10,971 bases of DNA from Actinomycetota bacterium (GTDB lineage: Bacteria > Actinomycetota > Acidimicrobiia > Spongiisociales > UBA5794), in NCBI GenBank assembly GCA_003648875.1, contig QMQC01000029.1, positions 1 through 10,971 of the forward strand. Reading direction: 5' to 3'. Position 1 is the stretch's first letter; each line of letters opens with the position of its first letter. The position numbers were made by a program, and so were the translations under genes. Below are positions 1-5,739 of the stretch, piece by piece. The notes below the pieces were generated by a model. It did not search any database and was not told where the DNA came from. It was given only the letters and a program-made list of their open reading frames with translations.

Positions 1-797
1 ACTGCTTCGAAGGCCCGTTTTGGTGCGGGATAGTGCCCTTTCGTCCCAGCCATCATCGTGTCGTGTGCCTTCTTCCACAGCATCTTGCGTCCGGCGGGGT
101 TCTTCTCGAGTGCCAGTTTCTGAAGATTGTCTGGTGACACGTTGAGCGCGATGACAAGTTCTTTCGGCGCAGCGTCGATCGCTTCGGCGGCACGCTGCTG
201 TGCGACCTCGAGCACCACTTCCGGTGGCGTGACCTCGTCTACGAGGCCGAGCTTCGTCGCCGTGTGTGGGCGGACGGGCTTCCCACCCATGATCATCTCG
301 GGGCCAGCGGCAAGCCCGATGAGTTCGGGAAGCCTCTGGGTACCTCCTGCTCCGGGGATCAGGCCGAGTTGCACCTCGGGCTGACCGAGCTGGGTCTTTG
401 GGCTGCTCGAGCAGATGCGCGACGAGCAGGTCAGTGCAAGCTCGAGGCCTCCACCGAGACATGCACCGTGGATGGCTGCCACGACGGGTTTTCCATCCCG
501 GGTGTGGATGGCCTCGAGGCGATCGAAGATGGTGTGGAGTGTTGTCAGACCCTTGACTGCATCATCTGCGGTCTCCATACCGGCGAACATTCGGATGTCT
601 GCACCTGCGAGGAAGTCCCTCTTTGCAGATCCGATCACGACAGCCTTGACGTCGTCCTGCTCCAGGCGCCCAACGACATTGGCGAGCTCGGTGATGAGTG
701 CCACACCGAGCGTGTTCATCGACTCGTCCTTGCGGTCGATGAGGACTGTCGCAACGCCGTTGTCGCTGAGGTCGAAATGGAAGTTCTCGTACGTCAT
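1..797 (-). CDS. fadJ: Fatty-acid oxidation complex alpha subunit, FadJ-like (enoyl-CoA hydratase part; 3' end outside window)
   Basis: The first 265 codons are present; the frame is open at the window edge. They form the crotonase (enoyl-CoA hydratase) domain of a FadB/FadJ multifunctional protein, which hydrates trans-2-enoyl-CoA and, through a downstream NAD-binding domain not visible here, oxidises 3-hydroxyacyl-CoA. Visible motifs are AGADIRMF (residues 64-71, acyl-CoA/oxyanion region), HGACLGGGLELAL (110-122) with Glu119, and QPEVQLGLIPGAGG (139-152) with Glu141; these match the two catalytic glutamates of FadB (Glu119/Glu139). The segment ending in GHYPAPKRA matches the helix joining crotonase and dehydrogenase domains in FadJ, so a single-domain hydratase is unlikely. 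The ATG is preceded by GGAGAGG, and only 4 bp separate it from the fadI stop, so the two are co-transcribed and probably translationally coupled. Family assignment is firm; FadJ rather than FadB is inferred mainly from the FadI partner. Confidence 0.93.
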   Translation of the reverse strand, partial: MTYENFHFDLSDNGVATVLIDRKDESMNTLGVALITELANVVGRLEQDDVKAVVIGSAKRDFLAGADIRMFAGMETADDAVKGLTTLHTIFDRLEAIHTRDGKPVVAAIHGACLGGGLELALTCSSRICSSSPKTQLGQPEVQLGLIPGAGGTQRLPELIGLAAGPEMIMGGKPVRPHTATKLGLVDEVTPPEVVLEVAQQRAAEAIDAAPKELVIALNVSPDNLQKLALEKNPAGRKMLWKKAHDTMMAGTKGHYPAPKRAFEA

Positions 798-801
798 TGG
801 T

Positions 802-2130
802 TCACCTCTCCAGCACGACGGCGGCACCGAGACCTCCTGCCGCACACTGGGTGACGAGAGCTGTCCCCCCGCCCCTTCGCTCGAGTTCGTTGGCCATCGT
901 CATGATCTGTCGAGCTCCCGTCGCGGCGAACGGGTGGCCGAGGGAGATGGAACCGCCGTAGATGTTGAATCTCTCCATGTCGATGGTGCCGATCGCCTTG
1001 TCGCGGCCGAGTCGGGCCTTTGCAAAATCGTCAGATCCGAACGCTTGCACGTTCGAGAGGACCTGGGCCGCGAACGCCTCGTGCATGTCGATGACGTCGA
1101 TGTCATCAAGTGTCATACCCGCTTTGTCGAGGGCGAGGGGCGATGCAAACGCTGGTCCCATGAGGAGTTGCCAGTTCGGATCGATCGCGGCAAATGCGTA
1201 CGACTTCAGATATGCCTTGGGATCGTATCCGAGCGCCTTGGCCACCGACTCATCCATCAGCAGCAGGGCTGAGGCGCCGTCCGTGAGTGGTGAGGCGTTG
1301 GCAGCGGTAACCGAACCGTATCTCTTGTCGAAGACGGGTCTGAGTTCTGCGAGCTTCTGAGGAGTCGAGTCGGTGCGGGGGATGTTGTCTCGTTCGACTG
1401 TGTCCCTGAACGTGGGGGGTACGGGGTATGGCATCACTTCTTGATCGAAGATGCCTGAATCCCAAGCCTCGATGGCTCTGGCGTGCGAACGGACCGCAAA
1501 CTCATCTTGTGCTTGCCGCGTGATGCCGTTTGCCTTGGCCATGTCCTCGGCGCTGTGACCCATCGTCTTGCCGGTTGATCGTTCCGCAATGGCAGGCGGA
1601 TTCGGAGCGAGATCCCTCGGACGCACTTTGGAGAATGCCTTCAACTTGGATGGCATGTCCTTTGCAGCGTTTGCTTCCATGAGAATCTCGACGAAGTGGT
1701 CCGAGTAAGTGATCGGTGGCTTCGAGAGTGAGTCTGCGCCACCAGCGATGACGATGTCTGCGTCGCCGAGGAGGATCGATTGTGCACCGTCAACGAAGGA
1801 TTGTGTGGATGTGGCGCATGCTCTCGATACCGAGTAGGCGTCGACCGACTCTGGGAATGGTCCTGCAAGCACGATCTCGCGCGCGATGTTCGGGGCACCG
1901 ACATCTGTGACCACGGCTCCGTACACAACTCGGTCAACCGTTGCCGGGTCGATACCGGTGCGAGCGACAAGCTCGGCCACGACACTGGACGCAAGGTCAA
2001 GGGTTGACTCGCCGCGGAATACGGATCCGGACTTTGCGAAGGGTGTGCGAAGGCCCTCGACGATCGCAACACGTCGGGAATTCCTCTTGGATGGGGACAC
2101 CTGAGTCTCGATTCTTGAGCGAACGCTCAA
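802..2130 (-). CDS. fadI: Acetyl-CoA acyltransferase (3-ketoacyl-CoA thiolase), FadI-like
   Basis: Thiolase that cleaves 3-ketoacyl-CoA with CoA to acetyl-CoA plus a shortened acyl-CoA, the last step of the beta-oxidation cycle. The nucleophile Cys105 lies in SRACATS, His399 in GHPFAATGAR, and Cys429 in QCAAGGLG; the HEAFAAQ motif is also present, so the catalytic set is complete. Length (442 aa) and phrases such as NIAREIVL, SVSRACATS, TGKTMGHSAEDMAK and IDMHEAFAAQ follow E. coli FadI (about 436 aa) more closely than FadA. It is the first gene of a fadI-fadJ unit. The start is uncertain. The TTG at 2130 sits six bases after a TAGCCT box (leaderless pattern). A GTG at 2100 would give 432 aa and leave the 26-bp palindrome entirely in the 5' region, but has no clear Shine-Dalgarno. 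Regulation is probably through that palindrome. Confidence 0.95.
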   Translation of the reverse strand: MSVRSRIETQVSPSKRNSRRVAIVEGLRTPFAKSGSVFRGESTLDLASSVVAELVARTGIDPATVDRVVYGAVVTDVGAPNIAREIVLAGPFPESVDAYSVSRACATSTQSFVDGAQSILLGDADIVIAGGADSLSKPPITYSDHFVEILMEANAAKDMPSKLKAFSKVRPRDLAPNPPAIAERSTGKTMGHSAEDMAKANGITRQAQDEFAVRSHARAIEAWDSGIFDQEVMPYPVPPTFRDTVERDNIPRTDSTPQKLAELRPVFDKRYGSVTAANASPLTDGASALLLMDESVAKALGYDPKAYLKSYAFAAIDPNWQLLMGPAFASPLALDKAGMTLDDIDVIDMHEAFAAQVLSNVQAFGSDDFAKARLGRDKAIGTIDMERFNIYGGSISLGHPFAATGARQIMTMANELERRGGGTALVTQCAAGGLGAAVVLER

Positions 2131-2135
2131 GATTC
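2110..2135. promoter_or_regulatory. 26-bp inverted repeat, candidate TetR-family operator of fadI-fadJ
   Basis: Two 12-bp arms, GATTCTTGAGCG and CGCTCAAGATTC, flank a 2-bp AA centre and pair at 11 of 12 positions; the inner 8 bp (CTTGAGCG/CGCTCAAG) are perfect. The element overlaps the putative fadI -10 region and the TTG start. Size, even spacing and position fit a TetR-type repressor site, and fatty-acid degradation genes in many bacteria are controlled by TetR-family repressors sensing acyl-CoA. No regulator gene lies in this window, so the protein that binds is inferred only. Confidence 0.6.
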
Positions 2136-2142
2136 TAGGCTA
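2132..2142 (-). promoter_or_regulatory. Candidate -10 region of the fadI-fadJ promoter
   Basis: Reading on the minus strand, TAGCCT (2142-2137) overlaps TAGAAT (2137-2132). Both fit the TANNNT form. TAGCCT lies six bases before the TTG start, which would give a leaderless mRNA; TAGAAT would place the transcript start inside the palindrome and favour the downstream GTG. I see no convincing -35 box at standard spacing (CTGACA is present, but only 15 bp from TAGCCT and 20 bp from TAGAAT). Confidence 0.4.
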
Positions 2143-2185
2143 GGTCGCAGTGCCAGATGTCAGATCGCTCGGCTGACGCCTCGCT

Positions 2186-2212
2186 ACCAGAAGACCAGAG
2201 TCTGGCTTCGGT
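2186..2212 (-). terminator. Weak stem-loop between sigma factor and fadI
   Basis: On the minus strand ACCGAAG, CCAGA, then TCTGG, CTTC, GGT form an imperfect hairpin about 10 bases beyond the sigma-factor stop codon. It has a very tight loop, unpaired bases and no T tract, so it is only a possible terminator or processing site. Confidence 0.25.
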
Positions 2213-2221
2213 ATCTGATTC

Positions 2222-3151
2222 TTAGAAGTCGGCTTCCTGGCGGAGGCCGAAGGCGGGGTGGCGAAGGCGGGAGAGTGCCTGCTTTTCGAGCGAGCGAACC
2301 CTTGTCGGGCCGAGCTCGAGGTGCCTGCCGATCTCCTCGTGTGTGCGGGGGAGGCCATCCTCGAATCCGACACGCTTGGACAGGATGTATGCCTCACGAT
2401 GAGGGAGCCTGTCGATCGCTTCACGGAGTGCATCGATCGTTGAGACCCGCTCGGATTCCGCCACTGGGTCGTCCTCGTCGTCATGGGCGACGAAGTCTCC
2501 GAGGACGGCACCGTCCTCACCGACCGGAGCCTCGAGTGAGACGGAGTCTGCAACGAGTTGCGCTTCGAGAACCTGGTCCAGCTTCAGTCCTGACTCCTCA
2601 GAGAGCTCCGCTGAGCTTGGTTCGCGCCCGAGCTCCGACAGAAGACGGTTCCTCGTGCCATTGAGTGTGAGGAGGGTGTCATGGAGCGAGTTCGGGAGGC
2701 GCACGGTGCGTGACTTCTCTGCGACTGCGCGCTGCATGGCCTGTCGGATCCACCACGTGGCGTATGTGGAAAACTTGAAGCCCTTGCGCCAGTCGAACTT
2801 CTCGACCGCACGGATGAGTCCGAGGTTGCCTTCCTGGATGAGGTCAACGAACTCGATGCCGTACTGGCTGCGGTAGCGCTTGGCCTGGGAGACGACGAGG
2901 CGCAGGTTCGCCTGGGCGAAGCGGTCCTTGGCGTCCTTGCCGCGGCGAGATGTGCGCTGAAGCTTGACCTTCGCAGCGCCCCTCACGCCGCCGGCCTCGA
3001 GCTTCTCTTCGGCCTCACGGCCAGATTCGATGGCCTGTGCGAGAACGACCTCGTCGTCAGCAGTGAGGAGCTCATGATTGGCGATGTCACCCAGATACGT
3101 GGTGAGACTGTCGCCTACTTCGGTTGGTGATAGTGTGGATCGTGCTGTCAT
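2222..3151 (-). CDS. Group 2 sigma-70 family RNA polymerase sigma factor (SigB/HrdB-like)
   Basis: A 309-aa primary-like sigma factor directing core RNA polymerase to promoters. Region 1.2 is at about 13-50 (LTTYLGDIANHELLTADDE). Region 2 is at about 74-153, with the core-binding sequence DLIQEGNLGLIRAVEKFD (103-120) and the -10 recognition/melting sequence FSTYATWWIRQAMQRAV (127-143). Region 3 covers about 154-232 and region 4 about 239-300, ending in a helix-turn-helix (THEEIGRHLELGPTRVRSLEKQ) for the -35 box. There is no long region 1.1 and the length is short for a housekeeping RpoD, so group 2 (stress or stationary-phase type) is the better reading. An in-frame GTG 39 bases upstream exists, but the ATG at 3151 has AAGGA nine bases ahead and precedes a normal region 1.2. 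Its leader has unusual stem-loops, suggesting post-transcriptional control. Confidence 0.95.
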   Translation of the reverse strand: MTARSTLSPTEVGDSLTTYLGDIANHELLTADDEVVLAQAIESGREAEEKLEAGGVRGAAKVKLQRTSRRGKDAKDRFAQANLRLVVSQAKRYRSQYGIEFVDLIQEGNLGLIRAVEKFDWRKGFKFSTYATWWIRQAMQRAVAEKSRTVRLPNSLHDTLLTLNGTRNRLLSELGREPSSAELSEESGLKLDQVLEAQLVADSVSLEAPVGEDGAVLGDFVAHDDEDDPVAESERVSTIDALREAIDRLPHREAYILSKRVGFEDGLPRTHEEIGRHLELGPTRVRSLEKQALSRLRHPAFGLRQEADF

Positions 3152-3153
3152 GT

Positions 3154-3169
3154 TGTGAATTCCTTCACA
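3154..3169 (-). promoter_or_regulatory. Ribosome-binding-site hairpin (TGTGAA-GGAA-TTCACA) before the sigma factor
   Basis: On the minus strand a 6-bp perfect stem TGTGAA/TTCACA closes a GGAA tetraloop, ending 2 bases before the sigma-factor ATG. The loop and adjacent stem bases are the Shine-Dalgarno (AAGGA), so RNA folding would directly set ribosome access. As DNA the same element reads TGTGA-N6-TCACA, the classical spacing of a CRP-family site; from sequence alone the two readings cannot be told apart. Confidence 0.55.
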
Positions 3170-3183
3170 TAATTCTGGTCCTT

Positions 3184-3216
3184 GAAGCACCGTTGTGATT
3201 GACTCACAGGTGCTTC
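3184..3216 (-). promoter_or_regulatory. Large stem-loop in the sigma-factor leader
   Basis: Arms GAAGCACC and GGTGCTTC (8 bp) stack on inner arms TGTGA and TCACA (5 bp), with a 2-base bulge and a 5-base loop, giving 13 paired positions. The inner arms are identical to the outer five bases of the ribosome-binding-site hairpin 15 bp downstream, so the arms could swap partners. It has no T tract directly after it, so it is not an ordinary terminator. Confidence 0.55.
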
Positions 3217-3250
3217 CAAAGGCGGGGCGTTCTTTGGCATTGGATGTCTA

Positions 3251-3281
3251 TGAGACGCTGGGAACGGTTATTTGGTTCCCA
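3251..3281 (-). promoter_or_regulatory. Candidate ECF-type promoter and overlapping inverted repeat upstream of the sigma factor
   Basis: On the minus strand GGGAAC is followed after 17 bases by CGTCT, resembling ECF-sigma promoters (an AAC-containing -35 and a CGTC/CGTT -10). The -35 part is also one arm of an inverted repeat TGGGAAC-N9-GTTCCCA (3259-3281), which could instead be an operator or a weak terminator of the amidohydrolase gene upstream. The rest of the 3217-3418 gap shows no gene I can support. Confidence 0.25.
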
Positions 3282-3418
3282 CCGCCGATTCGTGCCTTGG
3301 GCATCGCAAAACGGCGCGCGTCACTCATGAATCAAAGGCATCGTATACCAATTCGAGACACCTGCCTAGTCCTAATTTCTGGATGGCACGAACGCTGACT
3401 GAAGTAGTCCTTGGCAGT

Positions 3419-4498
3419 CTATTCGATGATTCTTCCGCGGCGGATGATCATCTCCGGACGATCGAGCACGGTGACGTCCACGTAGGGATTGTCGGCGAAA
3501 AAGACAACGTCCGCGGTGTTCCCAGCGGTCAGCGAGGCCTCCCGACCGACATAGTCGAATGCTGCCGTCGATGTGGCGATCGTCGCTGCCCTGTCACTGA
3601 GTCCGTGCTCTCGCAGGAGCACTGCCTCAGTTGCGATCTCTCCGTGGGCGATGGCGAGGTCGCTTCCAGCGAGCACGGTGAGCCCCAATTCCTCGGCAAG
3701 GGGGAGGTTCTCTGACATCTGGTCAAGTCCGGCGCTGAAGAGCCTTCCGCCCGACGAGTCGGGACCGAGCGCATCGATCCAGTACTTCTGGTTCCCGATG
3801 GTCGGTACCCATGCCCCACCCCGCACAGCGAGAGCGCGAATGTCCTCCTCGGTGAGGAAAGGGCCATGCTCGATGGAGTCAACGCCGGCGGCGACAGCAT
3901 CAGACGCTGCGCGGGCCATCGTGTGCACAGCGACTCTTGCCCCCGCGTCATGAACGATCTCGACGGCCTCGGTAAGCGTGTCGACCGGGTAGTTGGTCAC
4001 CGGCCCCAAGCCGCGCCGGGGCCAGTCACCGACGATCTTCACCCATCCTCCGCGAGTAGCCGCCTTGGTACGCAGATGCTCAACGAGGTCTTCCGGCTCA
4101 ACCTCGACGCCGTATCCCTCCATGTATCCATCCGCTGGGTGGATCATCGCACCGGCGACCTCGACATATGGTCGGAGATCAGCGTCGTGGTCGAGGGACA
4201 CGAGGCTCACATCCGTATTCGCGCCCTTGTCGAGGATGAGGAGCACACCCCGTTCGACGTGTGCCCATGCGGTGACAGGGATGTTCTCACGCATCGTTTC
4301 ATCCGACAAACCAACGATGTCGTTGGACGATGTCATCGTGAGATGCGCATGGGCGTCGGCGAGGCCGGGGAGCGCCCACAGATGGCCGGTTTCGATGTGG
4401 CTGGTCACACGGTCGTCCGGTTCGACGAACCCGGTGTCTTCGATGGCGAGATCGTATGGATCGCCTTCGGGGGGGCGAATGGTGATGAGTGTGGTCAT
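3419..4498 (-). CDS. Metal-dependent amidohydrolase (imidazolonepropionase/prolidase-like)
   Basis: A 359-aa member of the amidohydrolase superfamily (TIM barrel with a small beta-sandwich formed by both ends). Metal and catalytic residues of the subtype I pattern are all visible: His50 and His52 in LPGLADAHAHL, Lys154 in WVKIVGDW (candidate carboxylated lysine), His192 in VAVHTMA, His211 in SIEHGPF, and Asp280 in LAGSDLA. The C terminus has the usual return strand (GNTADVVFFADNP ... MIIRRGRIIE). No signal peptide, so cytosolic. The substrate cannot be read from sequence; the family includes imidazolonepropionase, Xaa-Pro dipeptidases and other cyclic amide hydrolases. I chose the ATG at 4498 rather than the in-frame TTG at 4516 because a TACGTT box lies exactly six bases before it, the leaderless pattern, while no Shine-Dalgarno precedes either. 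It is isolated from its neighbours by a strong hairpin upstream. Confidence 0.9.
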   Translation of the reverse strand: MTTLITIRPPEGDPYDLAIEDTGFVEPDDRVTSHIETGHLWALPGLADAHAHLTMTSSNDIVGLSDETMRENIPVTAWAHVERGVLLILDKGANTDVSLVSLDHDADLRPYVEVAGAMIHPADGYMEGYGVEVEPEDLVEHLRTKAATRGGWVKIVGDWPRRGLGPVTNYPVDTLTEAVEIVHDAGARVAVHTMARAASDAVAAGVDSIEHGPFLTEEDIRALAVRGGAWVPTIGNQKYWIDALGPDSSGGRLFSAGLDQMSENLPLAEELGLTVLAGSDLAIAHGEIATEAVLLREHGLSDRAATIATSTAAFDYVGREASLTAGNTADVVFFADNPYVDVTVLDRPEMIIRRGRIIE

Positions 4499-4502
4499 GG
4501 GG

Positions 4503-4544
4503 AGAACGTAGTACAAAGTACGTAGGACCTAGTACGGAGAGCGG
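4503..4544. repeat. Degenerate 7-bp tandem repeat upstream of the amidohydrolase gene
   Basis: Six consecutive heptamers read AGAACGT, AGTACAA, AGTACGT, AGGACCT, AGTACGG, AGAGCGG. AG is invariant at positions 1-2 and C at position 5. The repeat covers the -10 box and the expected -35 area, so it may be part of a promoter or operator, or the remains of a short-repeat expansion. Confidence 0.55.
4505..4510 (-). promoter_or_regulatory. Leaderless-type -10 box of the amidohydrolase gene
   Basis: TACGTT fits TANNNT and ends six bases (CTCCCC) before the ATG at 4498, so transcription would start at or next to the A of the start codon. No Shine-Dalgarno is present. It lies inside the first unit of a degenerate 7-bp tandem repeat. 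Confidence 0.45.
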
Positions 4545-4581
4545 ACGGAGGAGAGCGAGATTCCGACATCGGACTACGCGA

Positions 4582-4611
4582 GAGGGGGAGCGGGCGGTTC
4601 CGCTCCCCCTC
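4582..4611 (-). terminator. Strong 12-bp GC-rich stem-loop, terminator of the psr-like/rhodanese unit
   Basis: GAGGGGGAGCGG and CCGCTCCCCCTC form a perfect 12-bp stem with a 6-base loop, 30 bp beyond the rhodanese stop codon and ahead of the amidohydrolase promoter. No T tract follows in either direction, so it would be a U-less terminator as described for some high-GC actinobacteria, or an mRNA 3'-end stabiliser. Confidence 0.7.
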
Positions 4612-4641
4612 GTCACTTCGTGCGTAGCTTGGCCAGAGTGC

Positions 4642-5601
4642 CTACGGCATCTCGATTTCCTCGCCAGCATCGGTCCAGGCCAACCAGCTGCCTGTGAACA
4701 CCTTCGTCGTATCGAGTCCGAGTACGTGAAGCACCGGGATCGACATAGCTGTCCGCCATCCTGACTTGCAGTACGAGATGAGCGGCTTGTCGGTTGGAAT
4801 CGTGTCCATCAGGTCGGGGATCTCCCGCAGAGTGATGCTGATCGCCCCAGGGATGAACCCTTCGGCGTACTCACCCGACGTGCGAACGTCGAGCATGACG
4901 GATCCGACATCCATGGCTGCCTTGACAGCGTCGACATCGCCGGCCGTGAGCCATCCTTCAGGGATTGTGCTGAGGAAGCCGTCGACTGCCTCCAGCATCT
5001 CAGGAGCGATATCGGGAACGTCGAATTTTTCCGTGGCCGGTGGGTCCATCGAGACGGGTTCACCGGCAGCGACCCAGGCGTTCCAGCTAGGCGGGAATGC
5101 CATGATGTTGTCGTAGCCGAGCATCCCGAGTGATGCAGTGGCATAACCGACGCGCAGTCCAGACTTGCAATAGATCACTACCTGGCGGTCGGTCGGGATC
5201 ATGTCGAGGTTCTGCGCCAAACTCCTGAGCGGGATATTGACAGCTCCCTCTACGTGGCCTTCGGCGTATTCACCAGCCGTCCGCACGTCGAGCACGAATG
5301 CGCCCGCGGCGATAGCGGCCTTGAACACCTCGATGTCGCTGGTCATCACCCAGCCTTCTGGGATGTTGTTGGTGTACTCGGCTACAGCAGCGACGAGGTC
5401 GTACGCCGGCGGCGCCTCAGTCGTGACCGGAGCCTCAGTCGTGACCGGAGCCTCAGTCGTGACCGGAGCCTCAGTCGTGACCGGAGCCTCAGTCGTAGGC
5501 GCATCCGTGTCAGTCGGCGTATCCGTCTCAGCTGACGCGCATCCGACTGCCGCCAGTGCGAACACGAGCAGCAACCCGACGATTGCCTTGCGATTGAACA
5601 T
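4642..5601 (-). CDS. Membrane-anchored lipoprotein with two rhodanese domains (sulfurtransferase)
   Basis: 319 aa. An N-terminal signal (MFNRKAIVGLLLVFALAAVGC) ends in a lipobox-like AVGC with Cys21 as the lipidated residue. A linker of VTTEAP repeats runs from about 35 to 64. Two rhodanese domains follow: about 75-184, with Cys145 in the loop CKSGLR, and about 207-316, with Cys278 in CKSGWR. Both keep the persulfide-forming cysteine. Repeated phrases (IPEGW, LDVRT-GEYAEG, IPTD, YCKSG) show that the two domains arose by internal duplication. Rhodaneses move sulfane sulfur from thiosulfate or polysulfide to an acceptor. Following psrABC-like genes on the same strand, and facing outward, it could deliver sulfur to the molybdoenzyme as Sud does in Wolinella; that partnership is inference. 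AAAGG precedes the ATG by 8 bases. The -3 lipobox residue is Ala rather than the usual Leu, a small deviation. Confidence 0.9.
   Translation of the reverse strand: MFNRKAIVGLLLVFALAAVGCASAETDTPTDTDAPTTEAPVTTEAPVTTEAPVTTEAPVTTEAPPAYDLVAAVAEYTNNIPEGWVMTSDIEVFKAAIAAGAFVLDVRTAGEYAEGHVEGAVNIPLRSLAQNLDMIPTDRQVVIYCKSGLRVGYATASLGMLGYDNIMAFPPSWNAWVAAGEPVSMDPPATEKFDVPDIAPEMLEAVDGFLSTIPEGWLTAGDVDAVKAAMDVGSVMLDVRTSGEYAEGFIPGAISITLREIPDLMDTIPTDKPLISYCKSGWRTAMSIPVLHVLGLDTTKVFTGSWLAWTDAGEEIEMP
5415..5496. repeat. Exact 18-bp tandem repeat encoding the VTTEAP linker
   Basis: Four perfect 18-bp units (plus-strand unit CCTCAGTCGTGACCGGAG) and a 10-base partial fifth. Each unit encodes one six-residue linker step. 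Absence of any silent change suggests recent expansion or active slippage; length changes would stay in frame. Confidence 0.95.
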
Positions 5602-5739
5602 GGCATTTACCTTTCTTCGATTCCATTGCGGCGGGCCATCCCGCCTTCTTGTCTTGGGTTATGGACAGGCCGCGACCGGTTCTCCGGCTTGAGCCCGAAT
5701 CCATCGCCTCTCTAAGACCTGGTCTCGGTTCTCCGTCGT
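5602..5739 (-). other. 138-bp gap between psrC-like and rhodanese genes with short symmetric elements
   Basis: Contains the hairpin GGCGGG-CCAT-CCCGCC (5630-5645), a direct repeat CGGTTCTCCG at 5677-5686 and 5726-5735, a CCGG-N4-CCGG hairpin within the first copy region, and the palindrome AGACC-T-GGTCT (5715-5725) just beyond the psrC stop. No coding sequence is supported. It could hold a promoter, a processing site or a structured leader for the rhodanese gene. I do not recognise a known RNA family. Confidence 0.35.

Noticed and set aside
264..1272. Long plus-strand reading frames at 264-854 and 415-1272.
   Set aside because: They lie opposite fadJ and fadI, whose catalytic motifs are intact; their translations have no recognisable domain and look like antisense of high-GC codons.
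3152..3190. N-terminal extension of the sigma factor from a GTG at 3190.
   Set aside because: It would translate through both leader elements and add residues ahead of region 1.2; the ATG at 3151 has a proper ribosome binding site.
3195..3398. Plus-strand frame of 67 codons in the gap between amidohydrolase and sigma factor.
   Set aside because: GTG start inside the large stem-loop, no Shine-Dalgarno, no recognisable features; more likely a chance frame.
3866..4525. Plus-strand frame of about 219 codons opposite the amidohydrolase.
   Set aside because: Antisense shadow: the minus strand carries the full set of metal-binding residues, and this frame shows no motif or ribosome binding site.
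5415..5496. 18-bp repeats as a CRISPR array.
   Set aside because: Units are contiguous with no spacers and encode an in-frame protein linker.
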